In this document: positions 35,043 to 43,540 of the stretch, one piece after another
How positions within the stretch are numbered: the stretch's first letter is position 1
Layout of the letters: each line of letters begins with the position of its first letter
NCBI GenBank assembly: GCA_947477565.1
Contig: CANJUR010000034.1
Span: 1-44,532 of the forward strand
Reading direction: 5' to 3'
DNA: 44,532 nt
Origin: Deltaproteobacteria bacterium
GTDB taxonomy: Bacteria; Myxococcota_A; Polyangia; Polyangiales; Ga0077539
Position numbers and translations under genes: made by a program
Notes under the pieces: model-generated
Seen by the model: only the letters and a program-made list of their open reading frames with translations
What the model was told of the DNA's origin: nothing
Database searches by the model: none

Positions 35043-35104
35043 TGGGGGGATGACTTTCTCTGTTCGGATGATCCGCGGAGCTGGAGAGTCACCCAAATCG
35101 GGGC

Positions 35105-35132
35105 GGGGTTTCGGGAAAATGCCCCGAACCCC
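35105..35132. repeat. Hairpin in the divergent region
   Basis: GGGGTTTCGGG (35105-35115) pairs with CCCGAACCCC (35123-35132) with one bulged T and a short A-rich loop. TATAAA (35133-35138) follows directly on the plus strand and could be a -10 element for transcription toward deoD. The -35 position is poor. It could equally be a leader stem for the minus-strand gene. Confidence 0.4.
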
Positions 35133-35138
35133 TATAAA

Positions 35139-35243
35139 ACGGCCGTGCGCACGACCCGGACGGCCATGCGCACCACCCGGACGGCCATGCGCACCACCCG
35201 GACGGCCATGCGCACGACCCGGATGGCCATGCGCACGGGGTCC
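35139..35243. repeat. Five 21-bp tandem repeats upstream of deoD
   Basis: Four near-identical 21-bp units (35139, 35160, 35181, 35202), each ACGGCC(A/G)TGCGCAC(C/G)ACCCGG, are followed by a half-diverged fifth at 35223. Each unit contains the palindrome TGCGCA, repeating every two helical turns. There are no spacers, so this is not a CRISPR. The array lies between two divergent starts (35042 on minus, 35373 on plus), a position expected of regulator-binding iterons. Confidence 0.8.
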
Positions 35244-35264
35244 GGGGCTTTCTCCGCGGGGTGA
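35166..35264 (+). CDS. Possible 32-residue leader peptide made of the 21-bp repeats
   Basis: An ATG at 35166 opens a 32-codon frame ending with TGA at 35264. Because the repeat unit is seven codons, it encodes the heptad MRTTRTA repeatedly and then a short GSGAFSAG end. It lies after TATAAA at 35133 and 108 bp before deoD. It has no convincing Shine-Dalgarno. It may be translated as a Thr/Arg-rich leader peptide or may simply be an accident of the repeats. Confidence 0.2.
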   Translation: MRTTRTAMRTTRTAMRTTRMAMRTGSGAFSAG

Positions 35265-35282
35265 TCGCGGGGTGTTGGTGCC

Positions 35283-35311
35283 CGCTTCCCCGGTACGACC
35301 GCGCCCGCCGA
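35283..35311 (+). repeat. 29-bp dispersed block, copy 1
   Basis: CGCTTCCCC, two bases, TACGACCGCGCCC, one base and CCGA match 44284-44312 at 26 of 29 positions. Copy 1 lies about 60 bp before deoD. Copy 2 lies just after the paralogue B gene. Both are outside genes. Confidence 0.7.
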
Positions 35312-35372
35312 CGCCCCGGGTGGTCCCCCGGTGATTCGCGGCGCGATCGGTGCGACCCTCGCGCACCATCCA

Positions 35373-36086
35373 ATGTCTACCCCGCACCTTTCCGCGAAGC
35401 CCGGCGACATCGCCGACATTGTTCTGCTGCCTGGTGATCCGCTGAGGGCGAAGCTCATCGCCGAGCGCTTCTTCGAGGACGCCGTCTGCCACAACGAGGT
35501 GCGCGGGATGCTCGGGTTCACCGGCACCTACCGCGGCCGGCGCGTGTCCGTGCAGGGCACCGGCATGGGCCTCCCTTCCATCGGCATCTATGCCCACGAA
35601 CTCGTCACCGTCTACGGCGCGAAGACCCTCATCCGCGTCGGAACCTGCGGCGCGCTCCAGCCACACCTCGGCCTGCGCGAACTCGTCCTCGCCCAGAGCG
35701 CCTCGACGGACTCCTCGCTCATCTCCACGCGCTTCCGCGGCATGGCCTTCGCGCCGACGGCGGACTTCGATCTGCTGCGCCGCGCCTGGCAGTCGGCCAC
35801 CGCGCGTGGGTTCACCGTCCACGTCGGCAACGTGCTCTCGACGGACACCTTCTACGACGTGGACGCGCCCGACAGCTGGACGCTCTGGGCGCGCTACGGC
35901 GTGCTCGCCGCCGAGATGGAAGCCGCGGGGCTCTACACCCTCGCCGCCCGCCACGGCGTGCGCGCCCTCGCCGCCCTCATGGTGAGCGACAGCCTCGTCT
36001 CCCACCAATCCCTCAGCCCCGCGGATCGTCAGTCCGGCTTCGTCGAGATGGTCACCGCCGCGCTCGACGCCGCCGTCGGCGACTGA
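35373..36086 (+). CDS. deoD: Purine nucleoside phosphorylase, DeoD type
   Basis: DeoD cleaves purine (deoxy)ribonucleosides with phosphate to free base and (deoxy)ribose-1-phosphate in nucleoside salvage. The 237 residues match the family length (239 in E. coli). Motifs are LLPGDPLRAKLIAERFFEDA, VRGMLGFTGTYRG, GTGMGLPSIGIYAHEL, LIRVGTCGALQ, the substrate-binding EMEAAGLYTLA and MVSDSL with the catalytic Asp. The ATG at 35373 was chosen by alignment; the upstream in-frame extension is not conserved. It is convergent with uvrB, with four bases between stops. Confidence 0.96.
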   Translation: MSTPHLSAKPGDIADIVLLPGDPLRAKLIAERFFEDAVCHNEVRGMLGFTGTYRGRRVSVQGTGMGLPSIGIYAHELVTVYGAKTLIRVGTCGALQPHLGLRELVLAQSASTDSSLISTRFRGMAFAPTADFDLLRRAWQSATARGFTVHVGNVLSTDTFYDVDAPDSWTLWARYGVLAAEMEAAGLYTLAARHGVRALAALMVSDSLVSHQSLSPADRQSGFVEMVTAALDAAVGD

Positions 36087-36090
36087 CCCA

Positions 36091-38211
36091 TCAGCCCTTC
36101 TTCGCTTGCCGCTTGCCGGCCTTCTCGAAGCGCTTCCGCGGATCGCTCTTCGGCTTGTCCTTCGTCGGCGTAAACCCCGTCACCGGCGTCTTCGCCTTCG
36201 ACGGAACCCCCGTCTCCACCTCGCGCAACTCGTCACGCAGCGCCGCCGCCCGCTCGAAGTCCAGCGACTCTGCCGCCTCCAGCATCTCGCTGCGAAGCTG
36301 CTCCACCAGAGCGAGGCGCTCGGCGTCGTTTTTCGGGGCCTCCTGCACTGCGCCGGCCTTCCGACGGGCCTTCGAGACGCTCACGTAGTCGTTGGCGCCA
36401 GACGCCGGCGACAGGTCACTGATGGCGCGCGTCGTGCTGGTCGGCGTGATGCCGTGCTTCTCGTTGTAGGCCCGCTGAATCGTTCGCCGACGGTCGGTCT
36501 CCTCGATGGCGGTCTGCATCGCGCGGGTGATGGTGTCGCCGTACATGATCACCCGCCCCTCGACGTTGCGCGCCGCGCGGCCGATGGTCTGGATGAGCGA
36601 CCGCCCGGAGCGCAAAAACCCCTCCTTGTCGGCGTCGAGAATCGCCACCAGCGCCACCTCCGGGAGGTCGAGCCCCTCGCGCAGGAGGTTGATGCCCACC
36701 AGCACGTCAAACACCCCGCGGCGCAGGTCGCGCAGAATCTCCACGCGCTCGAGCGTGTCGATGTCCGAGTGCAGGTAACGAACCTTCACCCCGAGGTCTT
36801 GATAGTACTCGGAGAGGTCTTCGGCCATGCGCTTGGTGAGCGTGGTGACGAGCACGCGCTGCTCCTTCGCGACGCAGTTGCGCACCTCCGCGAGGAGGTC
36901 ATCGACCTGCTTCGCCACCGGGCGCACGGTGATCACCGGATCGATGAGCCCCGTGGGCCGGATGATCTGCTCGACGAAGGTTCCGCCGCTGTGCGCGAGT
37001 TCGTACTCGCCCGGCGTGGCGGAGACGTAGATGGTCTGCCCCATCCGCTCCTCGAACTCGTCGAACTTCAGCGGCCGGTTGTCCATCGCGCTCGGCAGCC
37101 GAAACCCGAAGTTCACCAGCGTCTCCTTGCGCGCCCGGTCGCCTTTGTACATCGACCCCACCTGCGACACCGTCTGGTGGCTCTCGTCGATGAGCAGCAG
37201 ATAGTCCGCCGGGAAGTAGTCGATCAGCGTGGGCGGCGCCGCCCCCGGCGGACGCCCGGAGAGGTGCCGCGAGTAGTTCTCGATGCCGTGGCAGAAGCCC
37301 ACCTGCTCGAGCATCTCCAGGTCGTAGAGCACCCGCTGCTCCAGCCGCTCGCGCTCGATCAGCTTGCCGCTCTCCTTCAGGTCCGTCAGCCGCACCTGCA
37401 GCTCGTCGCGAATCAGGTTGATCGCCGCGGACATCATCTTCTTCGGCGTCACGTAGTGCGACCCGGGATAGATCTCCGCCGCCTTCAGCTTCTTCAACAC
37501 CTTGCCGCGCAGCGGATCGATCTCCGCGATGTCGTCGATGGTGTCCCCGAAGAACGCCACGCGCACCGCGACGTCCTCCTCGTACGCGGGAAACACCTCC
37601 ACCACGTCGCCGCGCACGCGAAACGTCCCGCGGTGAAAGTCCACGTCGTTGCGCTGGTACTGCATCTCCACGAGGCGTCGCAGCAGGTGGTCGCGCGGGT
37701 ACTCCTCGCCGACGCCAAACGCCGCGACCATGCCCTTGTAAGACTCCTGCGACCCGATGCCGTAGATGCACGACACGGACGCCACGATGATCACGTCCTT
37801 GCGGCTGAGCAGCGACCGCGTGGCCGAGTGGCGCATCCGATCGATGGCCTCGTTGATCATCGCGTCCTTCTCGATGAAGGTGTCGCTCGCGGGGATGTAC
37901 GCCTCCGGCTGGTAGTAGTCGTAATACGAGACGAAGTACTCGACGGCGTTCTCTGGGAAGAGCGCCTTGAACTCCGCGTAGAGCTGCGCCGCCAGGGTCT
38001 TGTTGGGCGCGAGAACGAGCGCGGCCTTGCCGTGCGCGGCGATCACCTGCGCCGCCGTGAAGGTCTTGCCCGACCCGGTCACCCCGAGGAGCGTCTGGTG
38101 TTTGTCTCCCTTGTTCAGCCCGGCGAGCAGCGCCGCGATGGCCCTGGGCTGGTCGCCCTGGGGCTCAAACTCCGACACCAACTCGAAGGGCGACGACGGG
38201 TACTTCTTCAC
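36091..38211 (-). CDS. uvrB: Excinuclease ABC subunit B
   Basis: UvrB is the damage-verifying helicase-like subunit of nucleotide excision repair. It is loaded by UvrA and recruits the nuclease UvrC. The 706 residues contain Walker A GVTGSGKT, the damage-probing beta-hairpin [12 protein letters not shown], the DESH box, helicase motifs [10 protein letters not shown] and QTIGRAARN, and a C-terminal UVR domain ([20 protein letters not shown]). A Lys-rich tail makes it a little longer than E. coli UvrB (673). The GTG at 38211 gives the usual start before [14 protein letters not shown]; the frame is open farther upstream but unlike UvrB. Confidence 0.96.
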   Translation of the reverse strand: MKKYPSSPFELVSEFEPQGDQPRAIAALLAGLNKGDKHQTLLGVTGSGKTFTAAQVIAAHGKAALVLAPNKTLAAQLYAEFKALFPENAVEYFVSYYDYYQPEAYIPASDTFIEKDAMINEAIDRMRHSATRSLLSRKDVIIVASVSCIYGIGSQESYKGMVAAFGVGEEYPRDHLLRRLVEMQYQRNDVDFHRGTFRVRGDVVEVFPAYEEDVAVRVAFFGDTIDDIAEIDPLRGKVLKKLKAAEIYPGSHYVTPKKMMSAAINLIRDELQVRLTDLKESGKLIERERLEQRVLYDLEMLEQVGFCHGIENYSRHLSGRPPGAAPPTLIDYFPADYLLLIDESHQTVSQVGSMYKGDRARKETLVNFGFRLPSAMDNRPLKFDEFEERMGQTIYVSATPGEYELAHSGGTFVEQIIRPTGLIDPVITVRPVAKQVDDLLAEVRNCVAKEQRVLVTTLTKRMAEDLSEYYQDLGVKVRYLHSDIDTLERVEILRDLRRGVFDVLVGINLLREGLDLPEVALVAILDADKEGFLRSGRSLIQTIGRAARNVEGRVIMYGDTITRAMQTAIEETDRRRTIQRAYNEKHGITPTSTTRAISDLSPASGANDYVSVSKARRKAGAVQEAPKNDAERLALVEQLRSEMLEAAESLDFERAAALRDELREVETGVPSKAKTPVTGFTPTKDKPKSDPRKRFEKAGKRQAKKG

Positions 38212-38261
38212 CCGCCTGAAGTGTGACGATCGCTGCGCCGGGTCAAGCCGCGCCGCGGTTG

Positions 38262-38275
38262 CTGACGTTCGGAGT
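38262..38275 (+). repeat. Dispersed intergenic motif CTGACGTTCGGAGT
   Basis: This 14-bp sequence is identical to the reverse complement of part of the hairpin at 44361-44376. It is closely related to 310-323, 44321-44334 and 44385-44398. All copies lie outside genes. Confidence 0.6.
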
Positions 38276-38357
38276 CCTTGATGAAAGGAGTGATGGGCGT
38301 TGCCCGGGGGGACGCTCCGGCTGCGCGTCCGCGAAAGACCCGGAGCTACCCGAAGCA

Positions 38358-38628
38358 ACGACCCGTTGGAGGGCTAAGGCCTGCCCGTGGGAGTGGGTCG
38401 AGCCGTGGAAGGACACCGCGTGGATGAAGCGCGGCGCCGGGTACGACGAGTTCAAAGCGCGCTTTACGGGCTCGACCACGATCCGGCCCGCTTCTCCTTG
38501 CCGATTCGCGCGCAGACGCCGATGCCGGGGCTTTTACCTCACGGGCGCCGATCTCGTGTCCGCGGGCGTCGCGGGCGGCGGCGATTCTGGGCCTGCGCGG
38601 CGTGGGCGCGTTGCCGGCGCAGCGCTGA
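38358..38628 (+). pseudogene. Decayed C-terminus of a phytoene-desaturase-like FAD oxidoreductase
   Basis: Three frames together read as the end of a phytoene-desaturase/retinol-reductase-type flavoprotein. One frame gives PWEWVEPWKDTAWMKRGAGY then DEFKARF (to about 38467). A second gives ALYGLDHDPARFSLPI then RAQTPMPGLLP. The first frame resumes with GFYLTGADLVSAGVAGG (about 38530-38580), the family's FAD-binding C-terminal motif. A third frame gives AILGLRGVGALPAQR and a stop at 38626-38628. An extra T near 38533 causes one shift, and a stretch between KARF and ALYGL is missing. No intact upstream part exists, because uvrB begins there. It is a degraded relic. Confidence 0.7.
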
Positions 38629-38633
38629 GAAGG

Positions 38634-38987
38634 TCAGCGTCCCCAGCGGGCCATCGCGCCGAGGTCGAACACCTGCGTGAAGCCCGCGCGACGGAGCGTC
38701 CCGGTGGCGCTCGCGCTGCGCACGCCGCTCGCGCAATAGAGCACCACCGGGCGCGTGTGCTCGCCCAGCTCTGCGAGCCGCGAGCCGAGCGCCTGCACGG
38801 GGATGTTGGTCGCGCCATCGAGATGGCCCCCGGCAAACTCCGCCGGGGAGCGAACGTCCAGCAGCAGCGCACCGTCGCGCACGAGCTGTTTGGCGCGTTC
38901 GGGCGAGGTCTTGCCGAGCACCATCTTCGAGATGCGCCAACCCACGAAGGCGAGCGCGGCGTAGGAAACGATCTGGTTGACGTCCAT
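38634..38987 (-). CDS. Rhodanese-like sulfurtransferase domain protein
   Basis: The 117-residue single-domain rhodanese has active-site C85 in the loop CASGVRS, the CH2A-like LLLDVRSPAEFAGGHLDGA and a C-terminal AGFTQVFDLGAMARW. The N-terminal 20 residues (VSYAALAFVGWRI) are hydrophobic and may form a membrane anchor. Such proteins move sulfane sulfur via a cysteine persulfide. It is divergent from the glutaredoxin-like gene, with about 100 bp between starts. That gap has a perfect TTCGCGCGAA palindrome at 39021-39030. Confidence 0.9.
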   Translation of the reverse strand: MDVNQIVSYAALAFVGWRISKMVLGKTSPERAKQLVRDGALLLDVRSPAEFAGGHLDGATNIPVQALGSRLAELGEHTRPVVLYCASGVRSASATGTLRRAGFTQVFDLGAMARWGR

Positions 38988-39088
38988 GCGATGAGAGTGG
39001 GGCCAACGGCGGGAAAAGGGTTCGCGCGAAGCAACCCACGGCGGTGCCGTTGCTGCCCCCCGGGGGCTTCGACTAGGTACCCGCCGTG

Positions 39089-39448
39089 ATGACCACCCGA
39101 CCGATGCTCAGCGCCGAGAAGATCTCCCCCGAAGCCGACGGCGTCGTCGCCGCTTTTCACCGCGGCCTCGTCGATGAGGTCGCCGCCACCGTCGCCCGCG
39201 ATCGCGTCGTGGTCGTCGGCATGGCGAATAACCCCGTCGTGAAGAAGGCCCGCACGCTCCTCGACGAGCAGGGCGTGAAGTTCACCTACCTCGAATACGG
39301 AGGCTACCTGTCGATGTGGAAGGAGCGCCTCGCGCTCAAGCTCTGGGCGGGATTTCCGACGTTTCCGATGGTGTTTATCGACGGCGTGCTCGTCGGCGGC
39401 AACCGCGAACTGGTGAAGCTCAAGGCCGACGGCAAGCTGACGAAGTGA
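39089..39448 (+). CDS. Cysteine-free glutaredoxin-like protein
   Basis: The 119-residue product has the glutaredoxin fold pattern: VVVVGMANNPVVKKARTLL, YLEYGGYLSMWKERLALKLW, the cis-proline loop FPTFPMVFIDG (P93) and the glutathione-site GG at 103-104 (LVGGNREL). Where the CPYC active site belongs, residues 47-50 are NNPV, and there is no cysteine anywhere in the protein. It therefore cannot act as a classical thiol oxidoreductase and may bind glutathione, a metal centre or a partner protein. GTG at 39086 is an alternative start. It converges on pruA. Confidence 0.85.
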   Translation: MTTRPMLSAEKISPEADGVVAAFHRGLVDEVAATVARDRVVVVGMANNPVVKKARTLLDEQGVKFTYLEYGGYLSMWKERLALKLWAGFPTFPMVFIDGVLVGGNRELVKLKADGKLTK

Positions 39449-39452
39449 TCGC

Positions 39453-41081
39453 TCACTCCATCGAGGGGTAGCGCCACCCGGTGGGCGGGACGAACGTCTC
39501 CTTCACCGTGCGCGGCGACACCCACCGTTGCAGGTTGAGCGCCGATCCGGCCTTGTCGTTGGTGCCTGATGCGCGCGCGCCGCCGAAGGGCTGCTGCCCC
39601 ACCACCGCGCCGGTCGGCTTGTCGTTGACGTAGAAGTTTCCCGCCCCCTGCCGCAGCACCGTCGATGCGTGCGTGATCGCCCCGCGGTCGCGCGCCCAAA
39701 ACGCCCCCGTCAGCGCGTACTCCGAGTCCTCGCCGCAGCGCGCGAGCGCCTCTTCGTAGCGCGCGTCGGCGTACACAAACACCGCCAGTACCGGTCCAAA
39801 CAACTCGTCGCGCATCAGCGCGTGCCCCGGGTCATCGACGCGAATCAACGTCGGCCGGATGAAGTACCCGTCGCGGTCGTCGAAGCCGTGGTGAAGCACC
39901 TCGCAGCCGCTGTCCCCGAGAGCGCTCTTCACTGCCGTAGTGATGCGCTCGTAGGCGCGGCGGTCGATCACTGCGCCCATGAAGTTCGTGAGGTCGCTCA
40001 CGTCGCCGACGGTGACCGCCGCCAGCACGTCGAGCATGCGCGCCCGAAGCGTCGGCCAGAGGGAAGCCGGAACGTACGCCCGCGACGCCGCGGAGCACTT
40101 CTGTCCCTGGTACTCGAAGGCCCCGCGCACCATCGCGGCGGCGAGCGCATCGACGTCGGCGCTCGGGTGCGCGAAGACGAAGTCCTTGCCGCCGGTCTCG
40201 CCCACCAACCGCGGATAGGTGCGGTAGCGCCCCTCGCCGACGCCCGCGCCGACCTTCGCCCAGAGCGAGCGAAACACCGCGGTGCTGCCAGTGAAGTGCA
40301 CGCCCGCGAGGTGCCGCGACGCGAGCGCGCGATCGACCAGCGAGGCGGGATCGCCCAGCACCATGTTGATCACCCCGGGCGGCAGCCCCGCCTCGCGCAG
40401 GATCTGCAAGATGAAGTGCGCGCTGTACATCGCGTTGGCGGCGGGCTTCCACACGACCACGTTGCCCATGAGCGCGGGCGCGGTCGGGAGGTTGGCCGCG
40501 ATGGCCGTGAAGTTGAACGGCGTCACCGCCAACACGAAGCCCTCCAGGGGGCGGTGATCGAGGAGGTTCCAGACGCCGGGGGAGGAGATGGGCTGGTCGC
40601 CGAGGATCTTCGGCAGAAACCCGACGTTGAAGCGCCAGAAGTCGATGAGTTCGCAAGCGGCGTCGATCTCCGCCTGGTGGGCGGTCTTCGACTGGCCGAG
40701 CATCGTGGCGGCGTTGAGCGTCGCGCGGTACTTCGTCGCGAGAAGCTCGGCGGCCTTGAGGAAGATCGCCGCGCGGGCGCTCCAGGGCGTGGCGGCCCAG
40801 GCGGGAGCAGCAGCCTGCGCGGCGGCGATGGCATCATCGACCTGCGACGCACCGCCCGCGTGCCAGTGCCCGAGCACCTGGTCGTGGCGGTGCGGCGATC
40901 GCATCGCGACGCGCTCGCCGGTGGTCACCTCCCGCCCGCCAATGTACGCAGCCACCTCGATCGGCGCGGCGGCCATGGACGACAGCGCGCGCTGCAACTC
41001 GGCGCGCTCGGCCGACCCAGGGGCGTAGGTGCGCACCGGCTCGTTGATCGCCACCGGGACCTCGATGCTCGTTTCCATCAT
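39453..41081 (-). CDS. pruA: L-glutamate gamma-semialdehyde dehydrogenase
   Basis: PruA oxidises glutamate semialdehyde (in equilibrium with 1-pyrroline-5-carboxylate) to glutamate with NAD, the second step of proline catabolism. The 542-residue aldehyde dehydrogenase has general-base E295 (LVGETGGKDF), catalytic C329 (QGQKCSAASR), the NAD-site VTPFNFTAIAANLP and the C-terminal QQPFGGARASGTNDKAG block of the stand-alone P5C dehydrogenase subfamily. No proline dehydrogenase gene is adjacent. It starts with two consecutive ATG codons. A perfect hairpin abuts the start and carries the only Shine-Dalgarno-like AGG in its loop. Confidence 0.95.
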   Translation of the reverse strand: MMETSIEVPVAINEPVRTYAPGSAERAELQRALSSMAAAPIEVAAYIGGREVTTGERVAMRSPHRHDQVLGHWHAGGASQVDDAIAAAQAAAPAWAATPWSARAAIFLKAAELLATKYRATLNAATMLGQSKTAHQAEIDAACELIDFWRFNVGFLPKILGDQPISSPGVWNLLDHRPLEGFVLAVTPFNFTAIAANLPTAPALMGNVVVWKPAANAMYSAHFILQILREAGLPPGVINMVLGDPASLVDRALASRHLAGVHFTGSTAVFRSLWAKVGAGVGEGRYRTYPRLVGETGGKDFVFAHPSADVDALAAAMVRGAFEYQGQKCSAASRAYVPASLWPTLRARMLDVLAAVTVGDVSDLTNFMGAVIDRRAYERITTAVKSALGDSGCEVLHHGFDDRDGYFIRPTLIRVDDPGHALMRDELFGPVLAVFVYADARYEEALARCGEDSEYALTGAFWARDRGAITHASTVLRQGAGNFYVNDKPTGAVVGQQPFGGARASGTNDKAGSALNLQRWVSPRTVKETFVPPTGWRYPSME

Positions 41082-41102
41082 GGCCGCGAACCTATCGCGG
41101 CC
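41082..41102 (-). promoter_or_regulatory. Hairpin over the pruA ribosome binding site
   Basis: On the mRNA strand GGCCGCGA, loop TAGGT and TCGCGGCC form a perfect 8-bp GC-rich stem ending one base before the first pruA ATG. The only Shine-Dalgarno-like triplet at the right distance, AGG, is in the loop. The stem could control pruA translation, or the same DNA dyad could be a repressor site. Confidence 0.45.
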
Positions 41103-41293
41103 GGAGACGGACGGCGATCGGGAGTTCGCCCGAACGGGGGCCGTGTCGTTCAGGTGAATTCGTCGGGGACGTGACTGTGTGGGTGCTCCGCCCAGGGGAC
41201 CCCGACGGGCGACGCGAGCACCTGATCAACGACGAGTTCTGCGTGGTGTCGCGCAAGCGCCACCGGGGCTTCAAGCGCCCGCGGCAGGGAGGC

Positions 41294-43183
41294 TCACCCG
41301 TCGTCGTCCTCAGCATGCACTGGCGTCACGGCCACGGCGCTACCCTTGACGCTCCACCGGCCCAGGGCCCACTCGACGATCTTCGCCCGGCGTGCCTTGA
41401 GCGTCGCCACGTCCCACTGCGTGAGGCTGGCCAGCGCCCGTTCGCTCGCGATCCCAGAGTTCGCGTAGCAGCGCGCCGTCGAACCGAGGCCCTTCTTGTC
41501 GTCGAAGCCCTTGTTCGAGAGTGACGGGTTGTATTGGGTCAACACCAGGTTGCCGATGTCGTGGGTGTACCGCTTGCGGTCGGCCACGCCGAAGTGCTGC
41601 TGCCAATATTCCGCCGTCGGTGACTGCGGAAGGATGTGCTCGACGGTCTTCGCGAGATCCTCGTTCGTCACCTCACCCCAGGACAACGGAACCGCCGCGC
41701 CCTGCGCGCAGTGCTGCTCCCACTCGTAAAGGAAATAGCGGAGCCCGGTCCATTGGTACCAGTCGTTGTGCTCGTCCAACGCCTGCTCCTTCAGCTCCTC
41801 GGCGAAGGCCAGTTCACCGTTGTAGTAGTGCAGCAGCCCGCGGAGTTGATCGAGCAGATCGGCGTCGGTGATCTCCTGATTGTATCGGCGGTGCGCGAGG
41901 TGGAAGAGCCTGCTCTGCCCGGTGTGCGAGCGGAACTCGCCCCACCGATACACGCGGAAGGCGAAGCGTTCGCAGAGTTCGAGCAGGTCGATGGTGGCCT
42001 GGGCCTCCGCGGGCGCACGAAGCCGCGTGGCGATGAGCATCGGGACAAACGGCGCGAGGACCCACATCCGGCTGATCTTCTCGCCCCAGCGCCGGGCCTT
42101 GCCCACGAGTTCGGGGTTCTGGAAGGCGCGGAAGGCGTCGCTGTGCGTCGGGGAGTGGGCGTCAACGAAGGGCACCGACGCGTCGCAGAGCGTTTTGACG
42201 TAGTCGGCAACCGCGGCAACGAGCTTGCGCTGCAGTTCGCGGTCGCGGTCCGGATCGCGGTCGCGAAACTTCTTCAGTTGAAACCGCTCCTTGATCGAGC
42301 GGCTCCCTCTCCAGGCCTTCGCGTTGTGATCAACGGTCGCGACCCAGTGCGCGCGGAGCAACTGATCTTCGTGCTCGGCGCCGCTGAGCCCCGCGCCCAT
42401 CAGCCGCTCGTAAATGTCGGCCCACGCGTGGTTCACCTGATCGCGCAGCGCGTCCGTCGGAACGCTCAGCCTCGTCGCCATGTAGAGCAGGTAGTTCTTC
42501 ACCTTCTCCAGTTCGGTCAGCGCTCGTCCGCGGTTGTTCATCACCTCGAAGATCATCCCGACATCGGCGTTGTCGGCGACGGAGTACACGCCCATCCGAA
42601 TGCTCCGGGTGATCTTCTCCTGCAGCGTCTGGAGCCATCGTTCGAACTCCGACTCCGTCTTGCGGTGCTCATCGACGTAGGTTGTGAACTCCTCACGTGC
42701 GGTCAGTAGGCGCTGCTCCGCCGCCGTCTTCGCCGCCGCGGCATAGGTCGGAGCGTCCGGCAGCACCGCCTCGGTGAAGAAGGTGTGTTGCTCCTTGGCA
42801 AGTCGGAGCTTGTAGAACGGCTGCCCTGCCTCGTCCTTCGTCGCGACGAAGCGCTTGTGGATACCCTCCCCCAACGTCACCTTCGAGGTCTGCTTGAGCG
42901 CGCGCGCAATGACGCTCAGGAGGATCACGAGCGTCGTGAGCCGCTGCTGTCCGTCCACCACATCGAACTGCTGGTAGGGCGCCCCCTCGGCGTCTACGAG
43001 CGGGTCTCCCCGCAACTGCAGCACCAGCGTTCCGACGTAATGGTCCTTCTTCTCGGGCAGGTCTTCCAGGTCTTCGAGAAGGTCCAGGCGCTGCTGCGCC
43101 TCCCACGCGTAGCCCCGCTGATAGTCGGGCACCTGAAAGACCCGATCGCTGAACACCTTATCCAGGGAGACAATCTCGTTCAT
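41294..43183 (-). CDS. GmrSD-type DUF262-DUF1524 fusion (defence nuclease)
   Basis: The 629-residue product fuses a ParB/Srx-like DUF262 domain to a His-Me-finger DUF1524 domain, as in single-chain GmrSD, BrxU and SspE type modification-dependent anti-phage nucleases. The DUF262 motifs are VPDYQRGYAW (18-27) and VVDGQQRLTT (75-84, nucleotide hydrolysis centre). The nuclease motif VEHILPQS has its His at 516, and the supporting HDIGNLVLTQYNPSLSNKGF follows. A long helical region lies between. No methylase or partner gene is next to it, so it appears to be a stand-alone system. The target modification is unknown. Confidence 0.9.
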   Translation of the reverse strand: MNEIVSLDKVFSDRVFQVPDYQRGYAWEAQQRLDLLEDLEDLPEKKDHYVGTLVLQLRGDPLVDAEGAPYQQFDVVDGQQRLTTLVILLSVIARALKQTSKVTLGEGIHKRFVATKDEAGQPFYKLRLAKEQHTFFTEAVLPDAPTYAAAAKTAAEQRLLTAREEFTTYVDEHRKTESEFERWLQTLQEKITRSIRMGVYSVADNADVGMIFEVMNNRGRALTELEKVKNYLLYMATRLSVPTDALRDQVNHAWADIYERLMGAGLSGAEHEDQLLRAHWVATVDHNAKAWRGSRSIKERFQLKKFRDRDPDRDRELQRKLVAAVADYVKTLCDASVPFVDAHSPTHSDAFRAFQNPELVGKARRWGEKISRMWVLAPFVPMLIATRLRAPAEAQATIDLLELCERFAFRVYRWGEFRSHTGQSRLFHLAHRRYNQEITDADLLDQLRGLLHYYNGELAFAEELKEQALDEHNDWYQWTGLRYFLYEWEQHCAQGAAVPLSWGEVTNEDLAKTVEHILPQSPTAEYWQQHFGVADRKRYTHDIGNLVLTQYNPSLSNKGFDDKKGLGSTARCYANSGIASERALASLTQWDVATLKARRAKIVEWALGRWSVKGSAVAVTPVHAEDDDG

Positions 43184-43540
43184 CTGCTCGCCCCTTCATT
43201 TCCCCAAAAGGCCGTTTGAGTCGCGAGTGCGATCGTCTCCGCCTCGGCTCTTCGCGTCTTTGTGGCTTCGCGGACCCTCGCACGGAATCTCCGCCCACCG
43301 CGATCGCTCGTCCCCCGTCCCTCAGTATGCCTACATCTCCCCAAATGTAGGCAACCGCGGCTCTGCGACCGTTCGCGGCGGTCGTTATCGGCTCTCCGCC
43401 GTCTCCGCGCCCGTTTGCGGCCGCCGTCGGAGGCATCGCTTCCGCCGTCCACTGGTTCGCGCTTGCCGTGAGCGGTTCATCGCGCCGAGACTTCCCTTCA
43501 CGGGCGGCCGTTGCCGTCCATTGTGAGAGGGAGGACGCCT
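43184..43540. other. Divergent intergenic region before the GmrSD-type gene
   Basis: No gene is supported here. It contains the 26-bp dyad at 43328-43353, two direct copies of CTTCGCG 16 bp apart (43250 and 43266), and a good Shine-Dalgarno (GGGAGG, seven bases before the ATG) for the plus-strand gene at 43541. The open frames across it are Arg/Pro-rich shadows. Confidence 0.6.
43328..43353 (-). promoter_or_regulatory. Dyad, possible operator/promoter of the GmrSD-type gene
   Basis: TGCCTACAT and ATGTAGGCA are perfect 9-bp complements around an 8-bp spacer. On the minus strand a TTGCCT -35-like box overlaps the start of the dyad and a CATACT -10-like box overlaps its end, with a 19-bp spacer. 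A bound dimer would therefore block transcription toward the defence gene, which begins about 145 bp downstream. The promoter call is weak; the dyad is exact. Confidence 0.45.

Noticed and set aside
35139..35243. CRISPR array
   Set aside because: The 21-bp units are directly adjacent with no spacers, and no cas genes are present.
36106..38226. Plus-strand frame of about 700 codons opposite uvrB
   Set aside because: It is the complement of a complete uvrB and is rich in Arg/His/Val only.
41171..41524. Plus-strand frame beginning MTVWVLRPGDPDGRREH between pruA and the GmrSD-type gene
   Set aside because: The first residues faintly recall restriction-enzyme N-termini, but most of it lies opposite the GmrSD-type gene and no further motif appears.
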